The notes: generated by a model not told the origin, from the letters alone. Positions 45,730 through 54,817 are shown, counted from the first letter of the stretch. The stretch: 64,000 nt of DNA from Alsobacter soli (GCF_003004785.1 NZ_PVZS01000021.1:1-64000); one strand, 5' to 3'. Numbers and translations: made by a program.

Positions 45730-47214
45730 TCAGAAGTCGCGCTGGATCTTCAGGCGGGTGTTCCAGATCGAGTCGTTGCGGACCGAGAGACCCGTGGGGT
45801 CGGTCGCAATGAACGACTGGCTGAGGCCGCCGTTGACATTGGCGTGGATGTAGTTCACCTCCGCGCCGATATCGAGGTCCTTGATCGGCGACCAGGTCAC
45901 GTTCGTGCCAAGCGTCCAGTAGGTCAGGTCGCGGGCGCGGTTCGTGTAGGTCGGGCCGCCAGCGAAGCCACCGGAGATCGTCGCCGCGGTGGGCGTGTCG
46001 CTCTTGATGTACGACGCCAGGAACGCCTGACGGATGGTCGGGGTCCAGTAGTGCAGCATGGCGGCCGTCAGACCCCACACCGTCGGCTGCGACAGGTTGT
46101 AGCCATTGATCACGCCAGCGCCGTCGACCGAAGTCGGAACCAGGTAGGCGTCCGGAATGAGGGCACCAGCGCCGCCGAAGTTCCAGTTGCCGGGCTTACC
46201 CGTTCCGAAGGGGTTCGACAAGATGTAGGACGGCGCGCCCTTGGTGTAGGTGCCCTGCAGGTAGAGGGCGTCACCAGGCGAGAGCATCGGCAGGTTGATC
46301 TTCGCGCCGAGGTTCGCAGCCCAGCCGTACTTGGCGTCCGGCGAGTTGCCGTTGTTCAGGCCAATCGCGGGGAGACCGGGGCCAGCATAGTAAGCTCCGA
46401 CGCGATCCTGATGGAGCGCGCCCGACAGCTGCACCGAGCCCCAACCGGAGTCGTAGCGCAGGTTGGCGACCACGTCCGGCATGCCCTCACCCGTGTAGGC
46501 ATAGCTCGCCGTGTTACCCGCGATCGCAGGCACGACGCCGCCGACTGCCGCCACGCCCGGGCCAAACGGACCGGAGAAGCCCGAACGACGCTCAACCGAG
46601 TCTTCCATCGACAGCGTGGCGCTGAAGCCCGAGCCGAAAGTCGCGGTGTAAGCGAGGAGGTTGTTGACGAGAGCCGAACCGGCGGTCGTGCCGACGTACT
46701 CGAGATCGCCCGAGTAGAAGTCGTAGAACGACTGCGTGCGACCAGCGGTGATGCCGCCGAACTGCACGAAGGCGCGGTTCAGGTCGACCGTGGTCTGCGC
46801 CTGGCCGGCGTAGTCAACGCTGGTGCCGGTGAAGGCGATGCCCGTGCGCTGCTGCGAGCCGGAGTAGATCTGGCCGATACGGCGACGGACGTCGACGCGG
46901 ACGTAAGCGCGGACCAGGCCGTACTCGGTCGCCGTGCGGGCGTCCATGTAAATGCGGCCCGTGGTGCGCGAGCCGGTCGTGGCGTCGTTGCGAGCGAACG
47001 GCGTGCCGTACTGGAACTCGTAGGCGGCGCGGCCGCCGACGCGGATGCAGGTGTCGGTGCCGGGGATGTAGAAGAAGCCAGCACCCATGGTCGAGCAAAC
47101 GCGAACGTACTCGACCGGAGCCGCCTTCTTCGACGGCAGATCGGCGGCTTGCGCGCCGGACACGGTGGCGATGCCCGCCGCCGTGGCCATCAGCAGCCTC
47201 GTCTTGATGTTCAT
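45730..47214 (-). CDS. Rhizobiales-type outer-membrane porin
   Basis: A 494-residue outer-membrane beta-barrel. It has a signal peptide (MNIKTRLLMATAAGIATVSGAQA), then ADLPSKKAAPVEYVRVC and the DTCIRVGGRAAYEFQYG strand that mark the Omp2b/Rhizobiales porin family. Many Gly/Asn/Tyr-rich strands follow, and the chain ends in Phe (LKIQRDF), the usual terminal residue of barrels. The ATG at 47214 is chosen because the signal peptide starts there and GGAG precedes it; the frame runs to 47487 but the extra 91 codons are Arg-rich leader. A rho-independent terminator follows, so it is monocistronic. Confidence 0.93.
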   Translation of the reverse strand: MNIKTRLLMATAAGIATVSGAQAADLPSKKAAPVEYVRVCSTMGAGFFYIPGTDTCIRVGGRAAYEFQYGTPFARNDATTGSRTTGRIYMDARTATEYGLVRAYVRVDVRRRIGQIYSGSQQRTGIAFTGTSVDYAGQAQTTVDLNRAFVQFGGITAGRTQSFYDFYSGDLEYVGTTAGSALVNNLLAYTATFGSGFSATLSMEDSVERRSGFSGPFGPGVAAVGGVVPAIAGNTASYAYTGEGMPDVVANLRYDSGWGSVQLSGALHQDRVGAYYAGPGLPAIGLNNGNSPDAKYGWAANLGAKINLPMLSPGDALYLQGTYTKGAPSYILSNPFGTGKPGNWNFGGAGALIPDAYLVPTSVDGAGVINGYNLSQPTVWGLTAAMLHYWTPTIRQAFLASYIKSDTPTAATISGGFAGGPTYTNRARDLTYWTLGTNVTWSPIKDLDIGAEVNYIHANVNGGLSQSFIATDPTGLSVRNDSIWNTRLKIQRDF

Positions 47215-47369
47215 TTTCAGCTCCTTAAGGCATCCACCCCGCGCGCGCCGCCGCCGGTTTCGTCCGACTGGCGATGCCCCGCAAAGCGGAGGTCTCGATT
47301 TTGTTGGCCAGCATTTGGCAGGCGTTTTACCAGCCGAGCGCCGCTCCAGGTTCGTGCTCGGAGAGGAAG

Positions 47370-47379
47370 CCCCCCCCCC
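47370..47379. repeat. Ten-base C tract in porin leader
   Basis: Ten C residues in a row, about 155 bases upstream of the porin start codon. Homopolymers of this length slip during replication and can switch or tune expression in other bacteria; here the distance suggests a transcript-leader or promoter-spacing effect, if any. Confidence 0.6.
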
Positions 47380-47474
47380 TCGGTCGAGCGAGTCGGAAAG
47401 TACCACAACCGATGGTTGCAACAATTGGGAAAGCCGGCGCGAGCCGCCTACAACCACAGATTGAACACTCTTGT

Positions 47475-47486
47475 TGCAAATTTGCA
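47475..47486. promoter_or_regulatory. Palindrome TGCAAATTTGCA, candidate operator
   Basis: A perfect 12-base palindrome in the AT-rich part upstream of the porin gene, with a related TTGCAA core about 60 bases away on the porin side. Palindromes like this are typical dimer-binding sites. No regulator is assigned. Confidence 0.35.
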
Positions 47487-47713
47487 TCGACGCCTAATGG
47501 CTCGCTGCGCGGCTCCCCCGGCCTGTGGACAAGCTGTGAATTCGCCCCAAAAGCCGCCGCGTTGGGCCGCTGACCATCAGTGTCGCAAGCTTGCGCTGCA
47601 ATTTTCGCGCGGCCGTATGCTTGCGGTTTACTTCTGCAATTCTGTGCGCGAGCGCTAGCCTCGGCCCTTCGCGATTACGGCGCTCGCGCGGCGATGGGCG
47701 CCGCCTTGCCTGT

Positions 47714-48505
47714 TTAGACCACCACGCGCCGATAAAGCCGCCATGACGCATGCGCCAGGACGGGAATCACCACTGCGAGGCCGAAGAACAGCGGCACGAA
47801 CCCGATCACCAGCATGGCGGCCACGAACGCCGCCCAGACCGCCATGACGCCCGGATTCGCCGCGCAGGCGCGCAGCGAGGTCGAGATCGCGACCGCCGGG
47901 CCGACGCCGCGGTCCAGCATGAGCGGGAACGACACCACGCTGATGGCGAAGGCGGTGGCGGCGAACGTGAATCCGATGAGGTTGCCCAGGATGGCCAGCG
48001 TCCATCCCTCGCGGGTGGAAACGATGTCATGCAGGAACGCGCTAACGGACACCGGCCCGCGCGGGCCGAACAGCCACTCGTAAAGGCCCTGCGAAATGCC
48101 GATCCAGGCCAGGAACATCAGCGTGAGGAGCGCGCCGAGCGCCAGGATGCCGGGGAAGCCCGGCGCATGCACGACCTCCAGCGCGTGGCGCCAGCGGGTG
48201 TCCATGCCGAGCTCGCGACGGCGGCTCAGTTCATAAAGGCCTACGCCGGCCACCGGCCCCAGCAGGGCGAAGCCGGAGATCAGCGGAAAGACGAGCGGAA
48301 GGGCGTCGTAGCCCATTGCGACGCGGCCCAGGATCAGGCCGACGATGGGATAGATCGCGCCGATGAACAGGACATGCGTGGGCATGGCCCAGAAGTCCTC
48401 GAGTCCCTCGGCGAGGGCCCGCTTCAGGTCAGCCGTCCGAATCCGCCGCACCGCCGGCATCGCCTGGACCGCGCCGTAGTGCGACAGGACATGCAAATTC
48501 GCCAT
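47714..48505 (-). CDS. DUF2189 family integral membrane protein
   Basis: A 263-residue inner-membrane protein with about six helices (for example TWRHALEVVHAP followed by IPGILALGALLTLMFLAWIGI). The sequence, including IRTADLKRALAEGLEDFWAMPTHVLFIGAIYPIVG, belongs to the DUF2189 family common in alphaproteobacteria, whose role is unknown. GGAGGT lies in front of the ATG at 48505, which is preferred over the frame start at 48532. It is downstream of nothing on its strand and 240 bases from the next gene. Confidence 0.8.
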   Translation of the reverse strand: MANLHVLSHYGAVQAMPAVRRIRTADLKRALAEGLEDFWAMPTHVLFIGAIYPIVGLILGRVAMGYDALPLVFPLISGFALLGPVAGVGLYELSRRRELGMDTRWRHALEVVHAPGFPGILALGALLTLMFLAWIGISQGLYEWLFGPRGPVSVSAFLHDIVSTREGWTLAILGNLIGFTFAATAFAISVVSFPLMLDRGVGPAVAISTSLRACAANPGVMAVWAAFVAAMLVIGFVPLFFGLAVVIPVLAHASWRLYRRVVV

Positions 48506-48745
48506 GGCCGTACCTCCCGTGAGTGGAGCCACGGCGGCCGATCGGCGCGATGGTCGCCAGTCGTTCCCGCCGCAACCATGGCGGGAAGTTTAGGCCCATC
48601 CGACAAGCCTGTCGCGTCCGCGATTCGGCTTGGGCGATCACACTGCGTTCACCATGTCGCTGGATTCCGCCGCACCTTGAAGGACGCGTCAAGGTTGTGC
48701 CGCCAGGATGGGGCGGGGAAGAATTCCGATCAGGAGAGCACCGCC

Positions 48746-49024
48746 ATGAAGGCTCGTCTTGGCGCCGCTTGCGCCGCAGCGCTCATCGTCACCGCTGGAA
48801 CATGCCAGGCCGGTGACCTGTTCAACGGCCGGGTGCCGGTGTCGGGCCCGTTCGAGCCGCTCGTCGTGGCCGAAACGGCGCCGGCGGTCTACCCCGACTA
48901 CACGCGTCGCGCTCCCTTGCGTCCCGTGGCGGTGATCAACCGCGCGGGCGTGCTCTACAACCAGCCCTTCCCGGTCTACCCGGCGGCGGTCGCCTACCCG
49001 GCCATCATTTCCGCTCGCTACTGA
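48746..49024 (+). CDS. Small exported protein
   Basis: A 92-residue protein starting with a Sec signal peptide (ARLGAACAAALIVTAGTCQA; the Cys is near the cleavage site and is not in a lipobox). The mature part is rich in Pro, Val and Ala (PVAVINRAGVLYNQPFPVYPA) without a known domain. The ATG has CAGGAGAG upstream. It precedes glgX on the same strand by 121 bases. Confidence 0.6.
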   Translation: MKARLGAACAAALIVTAGTCQAGDLFNGRVPVSGPFEPLVVAETAPAVYPDYTRRAPLRPVAVINRAGVLYNQPFPVYPAAVAYPAIISARY

Positions 49025-49145
49025 CGCTGCACAGGGCGTCGTGAAACAAGCCCGCCTTTCACGACAAACTGAGGCCTGACCGTGGAGCTTCTTGCCTCGT
49101 GGCGCGTTGAGCCGGCAATCCCGCTCTCCCGCATCCGAGGCCTTC

Positions 49146-51332
49146 ATGAACATTCAGTCGGGGAATCCGCCCGCGGCGAAGCCCACGCCAGCCCCGCAGG
49201 TCCTCAAAAAGGCGCGGGTGCGGGAGGGGCAGCCTTTCCCTTTGGGAGCCACCTGGGACGGGCTGGGGGTGAACTTCGCCCTGTTCTCCGCCAACGCCAC
49301 GAAGGTCGAGATCTGCCTCTTCGACATCAGCGGCGAGAAGGAGCTGGAACGGGTCGAGCTGCCGGAATACACCGACGAAGTCTGGCACGGCTATCTGCCA
49401 GACGCGCGGCCCGGCACCGTCTACGCCTACCGGGTGCACGGGCCCTATGAGCCCACGGCCGGCCACCGCTTCAACCCGAACAAGCTGCTGCTGGACCCCT
49501 ACGCCAAGCAGATCGACGGGCAGTTGACCTGGAATCCCGCCCTGTTCGGCTACACGCTGGACCACGCGGACAAGGACCTCTCCTTCGACGAGCGCGACAG
49601 CGCGCCCTTCATGCCGAGGTGCCGGGTGATCGACCCCGCCTTCACCTGGGGCCAGGAGCGGCGCCCAGCCGCGCCCTGGGACCGGGCGATCGTCTACGAG
49701 GCGCACCTGCGCGGCTTCACCATGCGCCACCCGGCCGTGCCGGAGGACCTGCGGGGCACCTTCTCGGGCATGATGCAGCACGAAGTGATCGAGTATGTCC
49801 GCAGCCTGGGCGTGACCGCCATCGAGCTCCTGCCGGTGCACGCCTTCGTGGATGACAGCTACCTGATGGACAAAGGCTTGCGGAACTACTGGGGCTACAA
49901 CTCCATCGGCTTCTTCGCCCCGCAGCCGCGCTACCTGGCGACGCCCTTCGTCAACGAGATCAAGGAGATGGTCTCGCATTTCCACGAGGCGGGGATCGAG
50001 GTCATCCTCGACGTGGTCTACAACCACACGGCCGAGGGCAACGAGCTCGGCCCGACGCTGTCGTTCAAGGGCATCGACAACGCCTCGTACTACCGGCTCG
50101 CGCCGGACAAGCGCTACTACATCAACGACACGGGCACCGGAAACACGGTGAACCTCAGCAATTCCCGCGTGCTCCAGATGGTGACGGACAGCCTCCGCTA
50201 CTGGGCGGAGGAGATGCACATCGACGGCTTCCGCTTCGACCTCGCCACGATCCTGGGGCGCGAGCCGCACGGATTCGAGGAGGACGGGCGCTTCCTCGAC
50301 GCCTGCCGGCAGGACCCGACGCTCGCCAAGGTGAAGCTGATCGCCGAGCCGTGGGACTGCGGGCCCGGCGGGTACCAGGTGGGACGTTTCTCCCCGGGAT
50401 GGGCGGAGTGGAACGATCGCTATCGCGACACGGTCCGCGCCTACTGGAAGGGCGACGAGGGCAAGCTGCCCGAGCTCGCGGCGCGCATCACGGGCTCCGC
50501 CGATTTCTTCAACAAGCGCGGCCGCAAGCCCTGGGCCTCGGTGAACTTCATCACCGCCCACGACGGGTTCACGCTCAACGACCTCGTCTCGTACAACGAG
50601 AAGCACAACGAGGCGAACGGCGAGAACAACCGGGACGGCCACTCGGACAACCTGTCCTGGAACCACGGCGCCGAGGGGCCCACGGATGACCGCGAGATCC
50701 GGGAGTTGCGCTTCCGGCAAATGCGCAACTTCCTGGCTACGCTTATGTTCTCCCAGGGCACGCCCATGCTGCTGGCCGGGGACGAGTTCGCCCGGACCCA
50801 GGGCGGCAACAACAACGCCTATTGCCAGGACAACGAGATCTCCTGGATCGACTGGGACGGCATTTCGGACGAGGGCAAGCAGCTCACCGAGTTCGTCCGG
50901 CACATCATCGCCATCCGCCAGTCGCAACCCATGCTGCGGCGTGGCCGCTTCCTCAGCGGCGCCTATAACGCCGAGATGGACATCAAGGAGGTCACCTGGC
51001 TGACGCCGACCGGCGAGGAGATGACGCCGGAACACTGGAACGACGGCAACGCCCGCTGCTTCGGGGTGGTGCTGGACGGTCGGGCGCAGCCCTCCGGCAT
51101 CCGTCGGCGCGGAAGCGACCGGACCTTGATGCTCATCCTCAACGCCCACCACGACGTGGTGGAGTTCGTGCTACCCGAGGTCGCCGGCGGGCGCGACTGG
51201 CGGCGACTCGTGGACACGAACCTCCCGGACGTCGAGGAGGAAGAGGAGCGCCTGCCGCTGGGCCACGCCTACGAGGTGACAGGCCGATCTCTGCTGCTCC
51301 TGGAACTGCGGCCGGCCAAGAGGAAGGCGTGA
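49146..51332 (+). CDS. glgX: Glycogen debranching enzyme
   Basis: A 728-residue GH13 isoamylase-like enzyme that removes alpha-1,6 branches from glycogen limit dextrin. An N-terminal CBM48 module (GATWDGLGVNFALFSANATKVEICLFD) is followed by the catalytic barrel: VIYDVVYNHTAEG-type region I (here VILDVVYNHTAEG), nucleophile in IDGFRFDLATILGRE, acid in LIAEPWDCG, and TAHDGFTLNDL. The C-terminal domain ends the chain. The ATG at 49146 gives the usual GlgX start. No other glycogen genes are in the window, so it stands alone; similar solitary copies are common in the group. Confidence 0.93.
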   Translation: MNIQSGNPPAAKPTPAPQVLKKARVREGQPFPLGATWDGLGVNFALFSANATKVEICLFDISGEKELERVELPEYTDEVWHGYLPDARPGTVYAYRVHGPYEPTAGHRFNPNKLLLDPYAKQIDGQLTWNPALFGYTLDHADKDLSFDERDSAPFMPRCRVIDPAFTWGQERRPAAPWDRAIVYEAHLRGFTMRHPAVPEDLRGTFSGMMQHEVIEYVRSLGVTAIELLPVHAFVDDSYLMDKGLRNYWGYNSIGFFAPQPRYLATPFVNEIKEMVSHFHEAGIEVILDVVYNHTAEGNELGPTLSFKGIDNASYYRLAPDKRYYINDTGTGNTVNLSNSRVLQMVTDSLRYWAEEMHIDGFRFDLATILGREPHGFEEDGRFLDACRQDPTLAKVKLIAEPWDCGPGGYQVGRFSPGWAEWNDRYRDTVRAYWKGDEGKLPELAARITGSADFFNKRGRKPWASVNFITAHDGFTLNDLVSYNEKHNEANGENNRDGHSDNLSWNHGAEGPTDDREIRELRFRQMRNFLATLMFSQGTPMLLAGDEFARTQGGNNNAYCQDNEISWIDWDGISDEGKQLTEFVRHIIAIRQSQPMLRRGRFLSGAYNAEMDIKEVTWLTPTGEEMTPEHWNDGNARCFGVVLDGRAQPSGIRRRGSDRTLMLILNAHHDVVEFVLPEVAGGRDWRRLVDTNLPDVEEEEERLPLGHAYEVTGRSLLLLELRPAKRKA

Positions 51333-51337
51333 GACGC

Positions 51338-51379
51338 GGCAAGCCGTTGGGGGGCTCTTCAGGGCGTCAACGGCTTGCC
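51338..51379 (+). terminator. Hairpin after glgX
   Basis: GGCAAGCCGTTG (51338-51349) and CAACGGCTTGCC (51368-51379), a perfect 12-base stem around an 18-base loop, starting six bases after the glgX stop. No T tract follows, so it is a terminator-like or mRNA-protecting structure. Confidence 0.55.
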
Positions 51380-51392
51380 CGCCGTCACAGCA

Positions 51393-51474
51393 GCCATTCA
51401 GGGGGCCAGCGAGCAGAGCCCGCCCGCCTCCCTGAATGGCTTCGTCGCTGCTCTCCTCGCAAGGACGAAAAACC
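51393..51474. repeat. Dispersed palindromic repeat, copy A
   Basis: Contains GCCATTCAGGG (51393-51403) and CCCTGAATGGC (51430-51440) as a perfect 11-base inverted repeat, then CTTCGTCGCTGCTCTCCTCGCAAGGACG. The reverse complement of that last piece (CGTCCTTGCGAGGAG, one to two different bases, CAGCGACGAAGC) matches the left arm of the repeat at 58245, so the two are members of one family. It lies between glgX and the cupin gene. Confidence 0.6.
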
Positions 51475-51545
51475 CGGCTCAGCTTGCGCTAAGCAGAGGG
51501 CGGAGCCACTCTGGCGGGCCTTCGCTTTCAGAGGACCTTCCTTGC

Positions 51546-51890
51546 ATGACTTTCAAATGCGTCACCCCGGCCGTTCCCACCGTTCAGCAGGATGACGACA
51601 ACGTGCGCATCACGCGATGGGATTTCGTCCCCGGCGCCACGACGGGCTGGCATACGCATGGCTGGCCTTATTTCGTGATCATGCTGACGGATGGCGTGCT
51701 CCACGCCCACTCCGGCGAGACCGTGATCGAGACGCGGCTCCAGGCCGGGCAGGCCTACAATCGGCCCGCGGGCGTGCAGCACGACGTGATGAATGGCGGC
51801 TCCGAGCCGCTGGCTTTTGTCGAGATCGAGGTGAAACGGCCGGAGGCGCTGGAGTTTTCGAAGCCTGAGCCCACACCGTCGAGGCCTTAA
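51546..51890 (+). CDS. Cupin-fold protein
   Basis: A 114-residue single-cupin protein. Seen: ITRWDFVPGATTGWHTHGWPY with two histidines of the first cupin motif, the Glu-containing strand GVLHAHSGE, and GQAYNRPAGVQHDVMNGGSEPLAF as the second motif with the third histidine. Such proteins bind a metal and act as small-molecule enzymes or sensors; the substrate is unknown. GAGGA lies ahead of the ATG. It is followed by a tight hairpin and converges on the small membrane gene. Confidence 0.8.
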   Translation: MTFKCVTPAVPTVQQDDDNVRITRWDFVPGATTGWHTHGWPYFVIMLTDGVLHAHSGETVIETRLQAGQAYNRPAGVQHDVMNGGSEPLAFVEIEVKRPEALEFSKPEPTPSRP

Positions 51891-51897
51891 CCCCTGC

Positions 51898-51923
51898 CCC
51901 TCTCCCGCTATTGCGGGAGAGGG
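51898..51923. terminator. Hairpin between converging cupin and small membrane gene
   Basis: CCCTCTCCCGC (51898-51908), TATT loop, GCGGGAGAGGG (51913-51923): a perfect 11-base stem between the 3' ends of two converging genes. Neither side carries a long T tract. Sequences of this type recur in many alphaproteobacterial genomes, so it may be a repeat rather than a dedicated terminator. Confidence 0.6.
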
Positions 51924-51938
51924 ATTCGCGAGCGCTCC

Positions 51939-52094
51939 TCACCGCGCCAGCAGGCCCAGCCATTCGAGCGCGAGCACGATGGCGACGAGCGCGAGGCCGG
52001 CTGCTGCGCCCACCGCAACGGTGCGCATGCCCATGCCGCGTCCCACGAGCGCGAGGGCCCCGAGGGCCATGGCCACGCCGAACAGCTTGTCCAT
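51939..52094 (-). CDS. Small membrane protein (51 aa)
   Basis: A 51-residue frame from ATG at 52094 to TGA at 51939, almost wholly hydrophobic: two helices (MDKLFGVAMALGALALVG and VAVGAAAGLALVAIVLALEWL) linked by RGMGMRT. AGAGG lies upstream. It begins nine bases after the stop of the dioxygenase-like gene on the same strand, so it is probably translated from that transcript. No family recognised. It is short enough to be easily missed. Confidence 0.6.
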   Translation of the reverse strand: MDKLFGVAMALGALALVGRGMGMRTVAVGAAAGLALVAIVLALEWLGLLAR

Positions 52095-52103
52095 GGCTGG
52101 CCT

Positions 52104-53042
52104 CTAGAGCGGCTTGAGGCCGGCTTCGATCTGGGCGCGCCGGGGCTCCAGGAAGGGCGGCAGGGCGAGGCGCTCCCCAAGCGTCTCCTTGGGCTCATCA
52201 GTCGCGAAGCCCGGGCCGTCCGTCGCGATCTCGAACAGGATGCCGTTGGGCTCCCGGAAGTACAGGCTCTGGAAATAGAACCGGTCCACCGGGCCGCTCG
52301 AGGGAACCCGCATTTCGCGTAGGCGCTCAGCCCAGGCCTGGTACTGCTCGGCGTCCGGCGTGCGGAAGGCCACGTGATGGACCGAGCCGGCGCCCTGCTG
52401 GGCGATGGGCAGGTCAGGCTCCACGGCGACGTGCAGCTCGGCGGCGGGGCCGCCCTCCCCCATCTCGAAGACGTGCACCGGCCGGCCCGCGTGCTCGTAA
52501 CTGCGCGCGTGGCGCATCTCCATCACGTGCTCGAGCACCACCTGGGTGGGCTCCAGGTTGGGCACGCTCAGGGTGATCGGGCCGAGCCCGCGGATCTGGC
52601 GTTCCGCCGGGACAGGGCTGCGGTCCCAGGCGTGAGCCGGACCGGCTCCGCCGTCATCCACGAGCGCGAGGCGCTGCCCCTCCGGGTCTTCGAACTCCAG
52701 CGTGAGGCGGTCATCCAGCGTCTGGATTTCGCCCTGCCTGACGCCGTGCTGGTCCAGCCGATCAGCCCACCAGCGCAGCGTGTCCTCGCCCGCCACGCGC
52801 AGCGCGGTGCGCACGATGCTGTGCGTGCCGCGGCGCTCGGGGCCGACCGGCCAATCGAAGAAGGTCAGGTCCGTACCGGGGGAGGCCTCGGCGTCGGCGT
52901 AGAACAGGTGGTAGGCGCTGACGTCGTCCTGGTTCACGGTCTTCTTCACGAGCCGCATGCCGAGCACGCGGGTGTAGAAGTCGTGGTTGCCCTTGGCGTC
53001 GGCCGTGACGGCTGTGAGGTGGTGAATGCCGGTGAGCTGCAT
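52104..53042 (-). CDS. VOC-superfamily ring-cleaving dioxygenase-like protein
   Basis: A 312-residue protein with two glyoxalase/extradiol-type (VOC) domains. Seen: [38 protein letters not shown] at the start, TDLTFFDWP, and the C-terminal half with [17 protein letters not shown] and [19 protein letters not shown], whose His and Glu are the metal-binding positions. It belongs to the MhqO/YkcA group acting on hydroquinones. GGAGAGG lies before the ATG at 53042. A different VOC protein sits 3 kb away. The 51-residue membrane gene follows it. Confidence 0.85.
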   Translation of the reverse strand: MQLTGIHHLTAVTADAKGNHDFYTRVLGMRLVKKTVNQDDVSAYHLFYADAEASPGTDLTFFDWPVGPERRGTHSIVRTALRVAGEDTLRWWADRLDQHGVRQGEIQTLDDRLTLEFEDPEGQRLALVDDGGAGPAHAWDRSPVPAERQIRGLGPITLSVPNLEPTQVVLEHVMEMRHARSYEHAGRPVHVFEMGEGGPAAELHVAVEPDLPIAQQGAGSVHHVAFRTPDAEQYQAWAERLREMRVPSSGPVDRFYFQSLYFREPNGILFEIATDGPGFATDEPKETLGERLALPPFLEPRRAQIEAGLKPL

Positions 53043-53178
53043 GGCGGGGTCCTCTCCGGGCGCGGACGGGGGCCGCGCGTCGTTGAGGCCAAGATAAGCG
53101 CTCCCGCGCAAGGAAACAGGGTCGCGGGTTTGCGTCGGCGCAAGCGGGCGCCTGCGGGGAGCGGAAGCGGCTTCAGCC

Positions 53179-53904
53179 CTAGCCCAACTCCTGCACCACG
53201 TCCGGGAACAGGCGCTGGTAGGCCTCGCCGTACGTCATGGGCCGGCCCGAGTTGCGGCCGCCCTGGACGCCGCGGTTGAGGGCGACGCGCGTGTAGTACT
53301 CCCAGAGGTGCTTCTGGGCCGCGAGCACCTCGAAGGCCTTGCGCTTCGTTTCCCAGACCTCGGTGATGTTGAGGATGACGTTCGGCTGGAACCCGCACTG
53401 CTCCGGCTGGTGCGGCTCGAAGCAGAACACCGGCGGGGCCGCATAGGCGCGGTTCGGGTCCGGCTTGTGGCCCGCCGCCTGGGCGACGATGCGGGCCTCC
53501 TGGGCGAGGTGAGCCGCCGCCGGGTGGTCGAAGTTGTAGGGGTCCGCCAGCGCGTGGGTGAGCACGAAGGAGGGCTTCCACTCGCGGTAGATGTCCACCG
53601 TGCGGTCGAGTATCTCTTCCGTGACGCGCAGCGGATAGTCGCCGGCGTCGAAGAACTCGATCTCGGCGCCCAGGATCGCGGCGGCCCGCTCGGCCTCTTC
53701 GCGGCGCTGCGCCTTCACGTCTTCCAGGCGGACTCCCGCCGTCTTCCACGCGAACTGGCTTTCGCCGCGCTCGCCGTAGGAGAGGCAGACGATCTTCATC
53801 CTGTAGCCCCTGGCGGCATGCAGGGCGATCGCGCCGCCGGCGCGCCAGACGAAATCGCCCGGATGGGCGGTGATGACCAGGCCGGTCTTGGACGTGTCAG
53901 GCAT
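53179..53904 (-). CDS. galB: 4-oxalomesaconate hydratase
   Basis: A 241-residue PIG-L/LmbE-fold zinc enzyme that hydrates 4-oxalomesaconate in gallate and protocatechuate 4,5-cleavage pathways. Seen: [74 protein letters not shown], and [15 protein letters not shown], all of which match Pseudomonas GalB as I remember it. The first metal motif is AHPGDF instead of the AHPDDE of classical PIG-L, as in GalB. It begins 29 bases after the dehydrogenase-like gene, so they form one transcript. Confidence 0.92.
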   Translation of the reverse strand: MPDTSKTGLVITAHPGDFVWRAGGAIALHAARGYRMKIVCLSYGERGESQFAWKTAGVRLEDVKAQRREEAERAAAILGAEIEFFDAGDYPLRVTEEILDRTVDIYREWKPSFVLTHALADPYNFDHPAAAHLAQEARIVAQAAGHKPDPNRAYAAPPVFCFEPHQPEQCGFQPNVILNITEVWETKRKAFEVLAAQKHLWEYYTRVALNRGVQGGRNSGRPMTYGEAYQRLFPDVVQELG

Positions 53905-53933
53905 TGCGGGTCTCCGGAAAATGCCGCCCTGGC

Positions 53934-54758
53934 TCAGCGTTTGGCGCCGCGCTCCTGGGCGTCGGCGATGGCCAGGCTCAGCCCCGGCTGCAGGCCCGCG
54001 CTGGCCAGCATCTCGGCGGCCTCGCGCATCTCGGCGGCGCGCCGAACCCCGTGCTGGGCGACGCGCCCGGCCATCAGCTCGGCCAGGCGGGCGAAATCGA
54101 TGGACGGGAAGGAGGCGCTCAGGCTGGCGAACACGTCGTCCTGCACGCCGAAATGCCGGGCCGCCGTGGCGCAATCAATCATCAGGGCCTCGAGCCCCTT
54201 GATCACGATGCTGCGGCAGAGCTTCGTTGCGGAGGCGCGGCCGATCTCGTGAGCCACAGGCGTGAGATTCATGCCGAGCCCGTTCAGGGCTTCGGCGAGT
54301 TCAGCGGCCCGCGAGCCGCCGGCCAGGATGGAGACGCGCAGCCCCGCTTCGGAGACTGGCGCCATCACGGCGCCTTCCACATAGTCGCCCCGGCCCTCGG
54401 TCACGGCCGCGGCGGCGCGCTGCTTGGTGGAGGGCGCGGCGGAGTTGATGTCGAAGAAGATGGAATGGCTGGCGAGGTGGGGCGCGGCGGCCTGGGCGGC
54501 GGCTTCGGCCGAGGAGGCCGTGACCGCCGAGATCACGATCTCGGCGTCCGCAACCGCGTCCGCCGTGCTGGCGCAGCGGCGCACTTCCGCCCGGAGCATG
54601 CGCGCCGCCATGCCGTCGCGCGCAGCGGGATCATCCAGCTTGATGTCGTAGGCCGCGATGGAGACACGGCCGGTGGCCCTGAGGCCCCGGGCGAAGAGGT
54701 CGCCGACCTCCCCGAACCCGATGAACGCGATCCTGATGAGCCCGTCCCGTGCCGGCAT
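53934..54758 (-). CDS. NAD(P)-binding dehydrogenase of the DUF1932 group
   Basis: A 274-residue oxidoreductase-like protein of the 6-phosphogluconate/3-hydroxyisobutyrate-dehydrogenase superfamily. The Rossmann start is IRIAFIGFGEVGDLFARGL, followed by AAYDIKLDD and DAEIVISAVTASSAEAAAQ; the helical C-terminal half (KLCRSIVIKGLEALMIDCATAARHFGVQDDVF) is the DUF1932 domain. It sits between galB and a LysR gene on the same strand, which suggests a role in the same aromatic-acid pathway, but the substrate is unknown. Confidence 0.85.
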   Translation of the reverse strand: MPARDGLIRIAFIGFGEVGDLFARGLRATGRVSIAAYDIKLDDPAARDGMAARMLRAEVRRCASTADAVADAEIVISAVTASSAEAAAQAAAPHLASHSIFFDINSAAPSTKQRAAAAVTEGRGDYVEGAVMAPVSEAGLRVSILAGGSRAAELAEALNGLGMNLTPVAHEIGRASATKLCRSIVIKGLEALMIDCATAARHFGVQDDVFASLSASFPSIDFARLAELMAGRVAQHGVRRAAEMREAAEMLASAGLQPGLSLAIADAQERGAKR

Positions 54759-54817
54759 GCGCGCCTCTCCTGCCTGGGCGCAAACTGGAAGAAGCCGCCG
54801 GTGAGCTCAAATGATGC

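Larger units (their letters stand above)
47215..47713. other. Intergenic region with porin leader; poly-C run and palindrome
   Basis: About 500 bases without a gene I can support; it contains the porin promoter side. Notable are a ten-base C run (47370-47379), i.e. G10 on the porin strand, and a 12-base perfect palindrome TGCAAATTTGCA (47475-47486). A second TTGCAA half-like site is at about 47416. The stretch 47395-47490 is clearly more AT-rich than its surroundings, as promoters tend to be. Confidence 0.6.

Noticed and set aside
45844-47658. 604-codon plus-strand frame opposite the porin gene
   Set aside because: Composition of a shadow frame; the porin signal peptide, C-terminal Phe and terminator fix the minus-strand gene.
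49059-51152. 697-codon minus-strand frame opposite glgX
   Set aside because: Composition is that of an antisense shadow (Val/Arg/His/Gly-rich); glgX on the plus strand is complete and typical.
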